Source: Lonicera japonica (Eukaryota; Streptophyta; Magnoliopsida; Dipsacales; Caprifoliaceae). From it: a DNA stretch of 64,000 nt. The position numbers were made by a program, and so were the translations under genes. The notes under the pieces were generated by a model. That model was not told where the DNA came from, searched no databases, and saw nothing but the letters and a program-made list of their open reading frames with translations. The DNA is taken from the NCBI GenBank assembly GCA_021464415.1, contig JAKCWG010000860.1, forward strand, positions 62,001 through 126,000, read 5' to 3'. This document shows positions 1-10,253 of this stretch, in pieces. Each line of letters begins with the position of its first letter. Within the stretch, counting starts at the first letter, position 1.

Positions 1-478
1 GTAGTCTTGGTATTTTATGTTGATAATATCTCCTTTGCATTAGGAATACAGATACATCAATATTATTGTCGGGTATCTTAGGGTTTTCACGAAAGAAATA
101 TATCGAAAGAATTCTTACCAGATTTGGCATGAAAGATTGTCATTGATGAGATACTCTCATTATTAAAGGAGACAATTTATGTCACAACAAGTGCCCAAAA
201 TAAAGTTAAAAAGAAAGAGATGCAAAAGATTCCTTATGCATCAGTTATAGGGAGTCTGATGTATCATAAAGTATGTACGCATTTGGGTTTAGTGTTCATA
301 GTAAAGATATTTGGTAGATATTTAAGTAACCCTATGATATATATTTGGAAAGTAGCCAATTAAAGGGTTATACGGTATTTAAAGAGAACAAAAAGATTAT
401 ATACTTACGTATCGAAAATCAGATTAGTTGGAGAACATATGGTATTCTGATTTCGATTTTTGGATGGGATATAGCTGC
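1..478 (+). pseudogene. Ty1/copia reverse transcriptase-RNase H remnant
   Basis: The first codons read VVLVFYVDN, matching the copia RT active-site block YVDD with the second Asp changed to Asn. Downstream, short matches to the usual copia order follow (LGIQI-like, GMKDC-like, then a region like the YAS-VGSLMY block and a GYSDSDF-like block near 455-475). They are spread over more than one frame and broken by stops. The left edge is cut by the window. The piece encodes no usable protein. The family assignment rests on motif order recognised by eye. Confidence 0.7.
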
Positions 479-510
479 ATAATTTTGTCACTAGGCTGCG
501 AATACATTAA

Positions 511-779
511 ATTTTAATCTCTTATCTTTTTTCTTTATCTATTTTTATGAAATTCAAAATACATTAAATTTAAAACAAAATACCATGTAAGAGTTTATAT
601 ATTTAAAATTTACCAATAAAAGTTTGTATATTTAAAATTGTAGATATAAAGCTACGTGTAAGACAAAAATTATAGAAAACTATTATAATCCACTTTTCTT
701 ACTCTTATTATAAAATTTTCACATTACTCTTAAAACTATTTCATTTTTTCTAGCGGCAATTTTCTATCTATATTATAAG
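511..779. repeat. 269-bp direct repeat, copy 1
   Basis: AT-rich sequence repeated almost base for base at 924-1192, a 413-bp offset. The first differences seen are an extra T in 'gagtttatat' against 'gagtttctat' and agac/aaac and tagaaa/tataaa changes. Both copies end in ctatattataag. No TG...CA ends, so these are not typical LTRs. A tandem duplication or Helitron-related origin is possible but not shown. Confidence 0.85.
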
Positions 780-923
780 GAAAAGAACCATCACATCACC
801 AAATTATTTAATCAATGGACCAAATTAATTTGCAAAAGAGAAGAAAAATTTTGGACCATTAGATGTGTTTTCAACCAATCAAATCAAGAAGGTCAATAAC
901 TTTTTATCTCTCTTATTCCACCA
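780..923. other. Spacer between the 269-bp repeats
   Basis: 144 bases without a gene-like frame. It begins ggaaaagaaccatcacatc directly after the repeat end. No function recognised. Confidence 0.5.
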
Positions 924-1192
924 ATTTTAATCTCTTATCTTTTTTCTTTATCTATTTTTATGAAATTCAAAATACATTAAATTTAAAACAAAATACCATG
1001 TAAGAGTTTCTATATTTAAAATTTACCAATAAAAGTTTGTATATTTAAAATTGTAGATATAAAGCTACGTGTAAAACAAAAATTATATAAAACTATTATA
1101 ATCCACTTTTCTTACTCTTATTATAAAATTTTCACATTACTCTTAAAACTATTTCATTTTTTCTAGCGGCAATTTTCTATCTATATTATAAG
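924..1192. repeat. 269-bp direct repeat, copy 2
   Basis: Second copy of the 511-779 repeat in the same orientation, with only a handful of substitutions. The high identity suggests a fairly recent duplication compared with most repeats in the window. Confidence 0.85.
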
Positions 1193-1756
1193 ATGTATTT
1201 TTTTTATTATTTTGTTATTATTAACTAATGGTCAAAATTTATTTACAAACCAAAAAGAAATTGAAACCCTTTAAATGTGTTTTTAAGATATCAAATTACC
1301 AATTACATAATCCTTTTTTATTGTCTTTTTTTTACCTTAATATAATAATAAAAATTTACAATTTGAAATTTGAGATTCAAAATTCAAAATTCAAAATTTT
1401 CTCACTTTTTCCCCTCACAATTTTTTTATAAATACAAGAACACTCTTTCTCTCTCACCAAATATATATATATATATTCTCTCTTTCTTAAGATTTTCATG
1501 GCTAAACACCCATCAAAATACTTGAGATTTTCTTCTCTTTTTGTTGTTTACTCTTTTGAAGAATATAATATTTTGTGGTTTTTTAAGAAGAAGGTATATA
1601 TATGGGTTTATGTAACTCATTTGAATAATGTATATATTGGTGATCATTTTTTATTAGCAATTATTAACTTATTTAGTTAGAGATCGTAGCTTTATTTTAT
1701 GATACGTATATTTAGTTAAGGATCCGATAATTATTTGTTTTAGTGACAGCCTAGGT
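1193..1756. other. AT-rich intergenic stretch
   Basis: Low-complexity AT-rich DNA with a short TA dinucleotide run around 1460-1476. Short open frames here have no recognisable domains and biased AT composition, so no gene is called. Confidence 0.5.
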
Positions 1757-2168
1757 TTTGAATTTAGATTTTGCATTGAGATTATGGATGTAATTTTTCT
1801 ACGAAAAAATTTGTTACTGATTTTTTTACGGTAAATGGTATGCTGTTTTTATTATTGTGAACTTGGGACTGCATTGGTAGGTGTAAGTCTCAGGTTTGAT
1901 TTGGCATTGCGTGAAACTTTTCTTGGGCCACTGGGGCGACTCCCGGTAGAGCAACCAGGGCATCATGGGATTAGTGGGGGAGGGGCCCCGGTACTCATGG
2001 TTATTAAAAATAAATAAATATATATATAGTATTGGTTTTAATTTTCTAGAATATATTGTATTTTAGAATTTCGAGATATATTTGAATTTGATTTTGCATT
2101 GAGATTATGGATGTAGTTTTTTTCCAAAAAGATATGGTAAATGGTATGCTGTTTTTATTATTGTGAAC
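1757..2168. repeat. Direct duplication (1757-1862 and 2081-2168) flanking a SINE-like insert
   Basis: The segment beginning tttgaattt-agattttgcattgag and ending tttttattattgtgaac occurs at 1757-1862 and again at 2081-2168, the second copy slightly shorter. The DNA between holds the SINE-like unit. This looks like a local duplication of about 320 bp. Confidence 0.7.
1863..2018 (+). mobile_element. tRNA-derived SINE-like element
   Basis: GC-richer than its surroundings. It carries a tRNA-like internal promoter B-box resemblance (caggtttgatt near 1891) preceded by a ttggtaggtgtaag block that could be an A-box relic. It ends in an A-rich tail (ttattaaaaataaataaa). A SINE is the simplest reading. 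No clear target duplication was found because the insert sits at a duplication edge. Confidence 0.45.
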
Positions 2169-2616
2169 GCAACTTCTTAAATATGTGCACAACCCTTTTC
2201 GTCAAAAAAGGGAACAAAAAATCTACATTTATTCACACAGAGTGGCAAGGATAGAGCAAACCAAAAAAAGAAGAAGTAAGGATATAAGATTTTATACTAG
2301 AAGAATTTATCAAAGATTTTGCGACAGAAAAAGCGCCGTTAAATATTCTTAAACCTATCTTATATTAATTAGTTGATGTGCCCTTACCAATGCTAAAATA
2401 AAACAGTATATTTTTACCTAATTTAGATGTACCCTAACTAAAAACGGATGTGCCCCTGCCCCTACCATTAACCTTAACTTATTCACAGATATATAAAACA
2501 AAGAAAAGGAGCATTAGTATGAGAGAAAGAGAGAGAGAGAGTGAGAGAGCTGAGCAGGATGCATAGATATATACATATCCACAGATATAAAAAGATGAAT
2601 GTAAAGATTGCATAGG
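2169..2616. other. Intergenic, 3' flank of the NBS-LRR pseudogene
   Basis: No coding signal. It contains a GA-rich microsatellite around 2521-2550. The interval would hold the 3' untranslated region of the minus-strand NBS-LRR gene, but no convincing poly(A) signal was picked out. Confidence 0.4.
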
Positions 2617-5212
2617 TTACTTACTAATTACTTCCTCGTCGATTTCAATTGTAGTAATGTGGGAAATCTTTTCCCACTATGGGCGGGAACCCTCGATGCA
2701 TCTTTGTCTTAGAAGCGGAGACGTTCAAATTTGCAATTGACTTAAATTGGTGAGGCATCTCATTGCTTCCACAGAGGGCATATACATCAGCGCCTGGCAC
2801 CATGAAATAGAATGAGATTGAAGAGAGGAGAGGTTGCCCAGCCACTCGGGGAGAGACTCCAACCCATCAAATGAGTGCAAACTCAAATCTGTCAAGGCAA
2901 AGAGGTGCTGAATTTGCATAGGCAGTGACTTGATCTCTGGCCACCCTTTCAAAGTTACATCCTTTAGGCATCGGATACCATCATTATCTTGCACTGCAAC
3001 ATCACAAGTAGTAGAAGTGGAGGAGGAAGAGGGCCAGGGGAAACAATCAAGCTCTTCTGAGATTTCATACAAACTTAACCTTTGGAGATATCGAAAATCC
3101 GAAAACGACGCCAAAGCATGGCAGCTGCGAATGTGCAATTCCTCGAGAGTTGTGCCCAGTTCTGGCAAACTTGTCAACCGTTCACACCCTAAAATTAGAA
3201 GTCTATGTAGAGACGTACATAATTGTGGCACACCCGTCAACTTTTCACAACGTGCAATAAAAAGTTCCTCAGAGAAGTGTGGCAGTGCATTTTTGGAAAC
3301 GCCAATAGTTTAGGGCAACCACTAATGTACAATTTCTCAATAAGTGGAAAGGATTGGGTCAAACTTGGTAACACAATCAACTTCTCACATCCTACAATAT
3401 AAATTTTCCTTACATAGGGCAGAAAGGGTATATCTCTAAGATTTTTGCATTGATTTAATCTTAATCTCTCAAGAGCCTCAAGGTTGTTTGGCAAATATGA
3501 GAACCAATCGCAATATGAAATGCACAACTTTCTTAGTGATGGAAAATGACAGGGGATAGTTATCAAACTTGAACAACTTTTAATATTCAACTTTCCCAAG
3601 AAAGGAAATACACTCATTGAACCCGATTGTACAGCTTCCAACAATTTCTCTAGCCTTGGCATGTCCTTTAGAGTGAGTTCTCTTAGTGCTGGAAATATTA
3701 TAACTTCAGCTGCCCCACTGCTGCTACTTGCACCACCACCAGCTGCATGCTTCTCATAGAATTCTGCCCCAATAACTTTCACATTATCCATCCCAATTAT
3801 CTTAACAACTTTGAGAAACTGAAGGTGCCAGAGTGGAGGGATTCGTTCGCATCTATTGCAATTACGTAGTTCAATTTTCACCAAATTGCAAAGTACTAAA
3901 GATTGCGGACTTTCCACCATCATCCACAATGGAAATTTACCACCCACAAAGTTTTTGATTAAATCTCTCAAATTTGAGTGAGGTTCGAGGCCTTTCAATA
4001 CATCCTCATCATTGTACACCTTGTTTTCTCTTATGTCATCACGACCACCCCAACAAAGTCTTAATGTACGGAGATGCGACTTCTTAGACAAATCTGCATG
4101 TATTGCTTCTTTGAAGTTTTCCACGTGCTCAAGCCCATAAATGGTCAAGTCACCTCTAAGATTCTTCAAACTTCCCAACTCCTTTATGTGACATCCTTTA
4201 TCTTGGCTCACCACAAAGAAAGGTAACGTTTGTAGACAAGTCAACCGCCGTATACCAATGAGCATGCAGTGCATAGAATCAGCAACATAATGAATATGAA
4301 AATGTCTTAAGTTAATCAAGTTTCCAAAAAATTTTAGAACTTTGTGAACCCGTCTGAGTCTTAACGTCTGCAAATTATAGAGCTTAGTGACGGTATTCAG
4401 CATTGAAGAGATTGACGTCTTTGAGATGTCAAGATATCTCAAATGCTTCAGCTCCCCTATCAAATCAAGCAACTTAAAGATCATGTAATTTTCTAAAACT
4501 AGAACACGCAGGTTTTTCAAGTTTGCTAACAGCTTTCCATAAAGTTCAACTTTTAGAATTAGCGTTTGCAATCTCGAACAAATTTTGTTTAAAAAATATG
4601 GTATCTCTCGTAAGGAAGAGATCAGAGACAGATGCATAACATCAAAAACATCATTTATCGGCTGACTAGCATGCACAATGGAGCAATAATTCTTTGCCGT
4701 ATCCAGCGTAAGATCGTGAACAACATCGTGCATGTTGCAACTTGTGATTGAGTTGTACTCGTCCTTCTTTGCATCTTGTAACAACGAATTCCATACCAAA
4801 GTATTGAAATAGTCGCTACCTGTATCCTCCATCAAATCATTGCTCATAGGAGGATGAAGCAATCCTAGCGCCATCCAAAGTTGTATTAATTTACTCTTTT
4901 CAAGGTTAGAATCTTTAGGCAAAATAGAGCATAATGCAAAACAATGCTTTAACAATGATGGTAGTTGATCATAACTTAGCTTCAATGTTAGAAGGACTCC
5001 ACACATGTTATCTTCTATATTCCATAATTGACTACTTTGGATTGTCGACCACTCAGATTCAAACTTCTTAGAGTACATTAAACCTCATAAAGCCTTTATG
5101 GCTAATGGCAGACCTTCAAACCTTTTAACCATCTCCCTACCTATTTCCACCAAATTCCTTGTCTCCACTGCTCCACCCTTTGCAAATGCCCTAATCTTAA
5201 ATATAGTCCAGC
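2617..5212 (-). pseudogene. CC-NBS-LRR disease-resistance pseudogene, 3' part (end of NB-ARC + LRR)
   Basis: Read on the minus strand, this encodes the end of an NB-ARC ATPase switch domain and a leucine-rich repeat region of an intracellular immune receptor. Visible blocks are GLPLAIKAL (the GLPLA motif), then CFALCSILPKD (RNBS-D, non-TIR type), then MHDVVHDL (MHD motif, about residue 116 of the main 613-codon frame), followed by many LxxLxxL repeats. It is dead in several places. TGA at 5085-5087 replaces a glycine-type codon right after GLPLAIKAL. A one-base loss near 3269-3272 shifts the LRR frame (the frame continues from 3240 down to 2725). TGA at 2725-2727 and TAG at 2677-2679 lie in the C-terminal tail. 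Conceptual translation would finish at 2617. The 5' part of the gene is displaced to 13658-13888 by a retrotransposon. RNBS-D and MHD sequences fit the CNL (RGA-like) class, and TIR features are absent. Confidence 0.92.
5208..5212. repeat. Target-site duplication CCAGC (left)
   Basis: CCAGC directly precedes the TGTAACACC start of the 5' LTR and is repeated at 13658-13662 directly after the 3' LTR. Confidence 0.95.
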
Positions 5213-8200
5213 TGTAACACCCCGTTCATTCGTTTCCTTGTAGTTGATTTCATTCGTCCGCTTATTTCACCTCGGGTGGTGAAATTTTTATTCGGAGAGC
5301 TTCGTAATGTTCTATCACTCTTTATTATTTATATTAGCCTCCTTCCACTCACGTGAGTGTTCGTTTACTGATTCGAGTGGTTCGGATCGAAACCGAGGCG
5401 ATAATCGCGTATTTCGACTTTTCGCGATTCGTCAATTTCTAGCCAACTTTGAGAGGCCATAACTTCTTCATCCGATATTTAAATGACTTTCCATTTTCGG
5501 CCACGTCTTTATTTCTTTTCCCTCTACGACTTTTGTGTTTGGGTCGAGTCGAGATTCAACCGTTTCGAGGTCCGTTTCGAGCTCAAAAAGTCATTTGTTG
5601 TTGCAGTGACTTCCATGATCGATCATGGAAGGCCATGATCGATCATGGTCCTCCAGAGGAGTTCTAGAAGGGTTCATGATCGATCATGGGGGATCATGGG
5701 GGACCCATGATCGATCATGGTTCACCTGTAAGTCAGTTTTGAGCGTTTTTAACCCCTTTTTAAGTCATTTAATACCCCCACAACCCCACTTTCGAGCACC
5801 CAACATAGAGAGGGAATAAGGGAGAGTCTAGAGAGCTCTAGAGAGAGAGAGACTAGAGATTATACACATCTCTCATCCCCCATCCAAGAGTTGAGTCCCG
5901 AATCGCTTTCTCCTCCACTATTCATCATCTTTCCCACATTTTTCCTTCGTTAGAGCTTGCATTGGAGCTTGGGCTTGGGCGGTACGGCTTCTATGCTTTA
6001 TCAACTTGCGGATTCGGCTTGTGTAAGGTGGGGACACTAGTACAAAAACTTGTTTTTCAATGTTTGATTGATGAATTAGAGTCTTGCACTCAAAATGGGA
6101 ATTTTGATCAAAAGCACGTGTTGTTTGCATCTCCTGGGGTTTGGACTAGATAATTCTTAAATTAGTGATATGTATTGATAGATTATCATTCTTACAACGT
6201 GATTGATCATCTAGTTTCACGATTTAGCAAGCGTTCCTAGAGATTCATGTGAAAACCGCTTTGTAGTTACCCGTATGACTTATTAATAGGGGTTTTTAGG
6301 TCTTGTGCTTATAGATGGACGATTATGGGATTATTAATGATAGGCTTGCGTAAATTTGTCACTAGTGGTGATTATAGAACATTATTGATAGTGTCTGCAT
6401 GTAAAACTCGTTAGGGCGGATTGATACGCAATAACCCTTAAGCTTAGCACCTCGTATGGAATAAGGTTAGCACTAGTAATGAAAGTACAACCCCATTATA
6501 CTTTAGCAACGTAGAGAACATACGTTGGTGGGGTGTGGATTGCCCCGATCATGTATATGAACATCTAGGCGAGTTGTACTATATGCCGGTGGACTAGAGG
6601 CATACTAATGAATACTTGGCTTGATAGGATGACGTGAGTATCATCATGGAACATATACGGCCTTAGTTTGATACATATAGAACATAATGAGATATATGGC
6701 ACTACTAGTCAACCAATTGGCCTTATAATGAGAATAATCACGTGACGATAACTGTATGGAGTATACGAGTGATGAATACGCTTGTGGAAATGATTAACGA
6801 TGACGTTAATGTTGATAAATGCACAGTGGGCGATTCTATGATTATATATATGATGATGAGCCATATGTGTGATGTATGATTGATGATGATAATGATATTC
6901 ACTGTGAAAAATGAATAAATGTGATGTATGTTATTGTGATCACACATATGGGCTGGATATGATTGACCGAGCATTGGGTAGCTCCTGATGACTCGCAGGA
7001 GGGCCGCCTATTGCCGCCCATGGGTGAAAAGGCCCTAAACCGTGCACGAGAAAAATGAAGCCCGTGACTCCGCCGGTGGTTATGTGTGTCCACAAAGGAA
7101 AGCCCACTCTTTGTATTTTGCCTTCCCATAGGACTATGTGTTCTAGGTTCGATGAGTTTCCCTGGCAAGAAGAGTAGGTCTCGTGTGCCACTACTTACCC
7201 AAATGGTGAGTTTTCTGGGAAGTAGTTAGGCTACTAACGGTCATCACCCTGCTAGGGTATCGCCAGGTGTAGTTCCTTCCAGAGTGTCGATGTGGTTTGT
7301 ATGAGGCGTTCTCCTCGTTAACTATTCGGAGTGTTATTCCCTGGAAAATGTCTTGAGGGTTATCTCCGAATAACTTACTTGGAGAACCAAGTCCCTGAAC
7401 CACTCCCCACTCGGAGGAGACATGGACAAAAGCCTCGGAGCCTTCGGGATCTGTTGCTTTGGGCCTAGACGACCGCGGGGAGAAACTGAGGCACTATACT
7501 GGAGATATGATACGGATCGATGTGTTGTGGATGTGCATTACTTATATTATTATTATTGTATTGTATCATATCTTTTATGGCATGGTTGATTATATATTGC
7601 CTCGGACGAGTGTACCTTTAGTAAGAACAATGATACATACACTATCGTAAAGAACATAATATACATAGGACAGCGTTGGCCAATCATAATGTACTAACAG
7701 ATAAAGTGGAAAGCATTATTAGCTAATGGCCATAGAAACCTGGTATACGAATATGAGTACGTGGTTTGGTTATGAGGAAGAAATAGTGATAAAGCCTTGT
7801 AGGTGGCCAAGTATGGAATTCATAACGTACTATAATTAAAGAGAAAACAATAGATACTTGGCCAATTGTCACAACTTACGGTATAGGTAATGAATAGCAT
7901 AGTATAACCTTGAGTTACACTTGAGAACGTATTCAAGTAGGTTTATATCCACGATTCCCTAATAATGTGAGATCGACTTAGGGTATTCCATGAGAAGTCT
8001 AGGGACGGATTAGATTGATCGAATAGCTAACTTCCGGGTGACTAGGATAGGATTCCTAGTGGGATTTGCATGCACGGGTGTGTGAGTTGCATTGCACTGC
8101 TTGGTTTTCAAATGACTGCATTAACGTAAAACATCTATTTTTTATATAAAACCTATATAGTTCCCACTGAGCCCGGATTTGGCTCACCCCGTTTTTTAAA

Positions 8201-8642
8201 CAGTTTTGCAGGTTAAGCATCGGGGATTGGCACATGGTCTATGAGTCTAATAGCCTCTGATGTCCTATAAATTTTGTAGTCCTTGAACCAAGGTCTTGGT
8301 TGTATATAATCTTTTGTTGTATTAAACTCTTTGTAATTATGTATGGACTTTACAATTATTTTGGGTAATGGACTATGGATTTGTATAAACGGTTTTTATA
8401 TATATATATATATGTGGAGTTGAACGTGATTGCGTTTGTGTGAATGTACTTTCCGAACCTCACGGGTTTGGATTTTATTTAAATAAACTCCACATACCGA
8501 GTTTTTGTAAAACGGGACTTTTTATTTAAGAAAAGTTTTTAAAAGTTTTGATTTTTATATTTTAAACCCGCCGTCGTGTACAGCATCTGTGATTAATTAG
8601 GTCCCGGAGGTGAAACCTCATAATGGGATTTGGGGCATCACA
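5213..8642 (+). repeat. 5' LTR of the Tekay-like element
   Basis: 3430 bp, from tgtaacaccccg to gggcatcaca. It contains a cluster of CCATGATCGATCATGG-type palindromes (5613-5720), a TA run near 8399-8412, and a segment (8160-8215) with tggctcacccc...ttttgcaggttaag that is also found in the related solo LTR at 32223-35862. Small open frames inside the LTR overlap each other on both strands and are not considered genes. Confidence 0.93.
5613..5720. repeat. Cluster of 14-16-bp perfect palindromes in the 5' LTR
   Basis: Four copies of the self-complementary core CATGATCGATCATG at 5613-5628, 5633-5648, 5675-5688 and 5705-5720, three of them extended to CCATGATCGATCATGG. An additional half-site lies at about 5691-5697. 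The 3' LTR copy (10653-10745) keeps the cluster with one core mutated. The position lies upstream of a gag-rich segment (agagagggaataaggg, agagagagagact). The role is unknown. Confidence 0.9.
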
Positions 8643-8644
8643 AG

Positions 8645-8658
8645 TTGGTATCAGAGGT
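8645..8658 (+). promoter_or_regulatory. Primer binding site of the Tekay-like element
   Basis: ttggtatcagagg starts three bases after the 5' LTR end and is complementary to the 3' end of initiator methionine tRNA, where minus-strand DNA synthesis is primed in most plant LTR elements. Confidence 0.85.
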
Positions 8659-8817
8659 ATAGGTTCGATTATCTTCGCGGGGTTTATGGGTAGTTATGCA
8701 TTTAGAATGAGCATTATGAGTATGTCTTGTTGAGCAGTGATTTGTTCCGTGTAAGGTGTTTCCCATTTGCATATTACACCCTTATCTTTTGTTCATCGTG
8801 CGCATTTTTCTTTCAGG

Positions 8818-9270
8818 ATGTCCTTTTCTAGTGACATAAATATTACTCCTCCATCTACCGTGAGCATCGGTGTTGGTGCCAACTCCGCTTTGGGAATGGT
8901 AAAGAAGGTTGATAGGGCAATTCAAACCGATGAGTTTGAGATCTTTTACTTCGATTCGTACATCGCTAGGGAGGAGCGTAGGTCTTTAGCTCATGCGTGC
9001 TATAATTGCGGGTCATCTGAGCATATGATGGAGCATTGCCCTTTTAGGACGAGTTGTTCTGTACGGGTTGAGAGTGGTGGAGCTCCGTTAGCTAAGCGTC
9101 ATCGTCGAGAGTCGATTATGGGAACCACGGAGGTTTCTCCACTCGTATCTATACCGATCGAGTCTACACCAATGAGTCCTAGAACCGGTTGTTTCATTTT
9201 CCATAGCCCCTATCATTATCGTAAGGATTGTCCTAGGCATGGAGAGAGGCGTCCGTCTGGAGTGGCATAG
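8818..9270 (+). CDS. Truncated Gag with CCHC zinc knuckle (Tekay-like element)
   Basis: A 150-codon open frame starting at the ATG of MSFSSDINIT. An upstream in-frame ATG at 8767 lies in the leader and gives a longer, less Gag-like start. Residues 61-74 or so carry a good nucleocapsid knuckle, CYNCGSSEHMMEHC (CX2CX4HX4C). About 55 residues later CFIFHSPYHYRKDC repeats the spacing but has Phe in place of the second Cys, so this second knuckle cannot bind zinc normally. The frame ends at TAG 9268-9270 without a protease. Compared with a full gypsy Gag (usually several hundred residues) it is a fragment, possibly retained for packaging or simply left by deletion. No host function is implied. Confidence 0.7.
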   Translation: MSFSSDINITPPSTVSIGVGANSALGMVKKVDRAIQTDEFEIFYFDSYIAREERRSLAHACYNCGSSEHMMEHCPFRTSCSVRVESGGAPLAKRHRRESIMGTTEVSPLVSIPIESTPMSPRTGCFIFHSPYHYRKDCPRHGERRPSGVA

Positions 9271-10253
9271 CGGAAGCGTAGTGGAGCTAATGGTTCGGGA
9301 ATTAACAGGTCGTCGAGTGCACGTCCTCTTGGTTAGGGCAAGTCTTGGGAATTGGTAATCGCTCTTCATTTCATTCTATCTATATCGATTGTTCTTATGA
9401 ATTGCCTCGTATTATTTGTATTTAAACTTTCATTCATGATGTTTCTTTATGAATTCTTCGCTTCTTGTGAAATTTGATTTGTACTCGGGATAAGTTTTGC
9501 CATCAAGTTAGCAATGGGTGATTGCTGAGTTATACTTTAGTTAGCCAAATGGCCAATGGATGACTAACGTATAAATCAACGGTCTTCTGTCGCGAACGGA
9601 AAGTAAAACGTGGCTTACTAATGTTAGTGGCCAATTAATCCCACTTCCCGTGTTCACCTTATGCGTTTTTTAATTTCAATGGGTGAACCTCGGTTTGATT
9701 AGCTTTTTTTTTTTAAGTAATTCATGTAGCGCGATTGCTATCGTTTTCCCGAGTATGGTTAGACTTGTACTCACAGGAAACTAGGATGTGAGGCATATCC
9801 TTTTGACGAGATTGTGATTGTGGATCCGCTTTGAGGGATTTTATCATTTTAGTTGTGACTTGATGTGTTGGATTTATGGATACGCTATATGTACCTTATC
9901 CATTTTGGTTTAGCATTCCGATTTGCTTGGGAGTTGTTTCATTTCGAATTCCTGACCATGGTTGTTTCTGTGTTAGCGAAGGGTCGTGTGCCTCATCATG
10001 CGGATATACCGTATTGATGGTATCCTCTTAAGAGTGTGCGAGGGAGTTCTAGCTCGGTACTATGTTTTCTTGTCATTTGAGGAGGTGGTACCTCCTAATG
10101 TGAGCTATACATTTTGATTTTGTTTCATTTATAGTCGCGGTTTCTCCTTTTTAAAGAGGGAAAACCTAGTGCCAGTCCAGTACTTGTACGTTCTCTTGTT
10201 TCGTACTCCTCCTATTCAATTTCGAGGACGAAATTTGTTTAAGGACGGGAGGT
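9271..10253 (+). other. Non-coding interior of the Tekay-like element
   Basis: About 980 bp with no long frame. The last part (10219-10253) keeps the chromovirus tail signature, aatttcgaggacgaaatttg, followed by the polypurine-like aaggacgggagg just before the 3' LTR. The pol gene that normally lies upstream of this tail is deleted. Confidence 0.75.

Noticed and set aside
6738..7403. Several overlapping open frames of 70-90 codons within the 5' LTR, repeated at 11579-12420 in the 3' LTR
   Set aside because: They overlap on the same DNA in different frames, have no domains, and exist because the LTR sequence is duplicated. Frame lengths change between the two copies.
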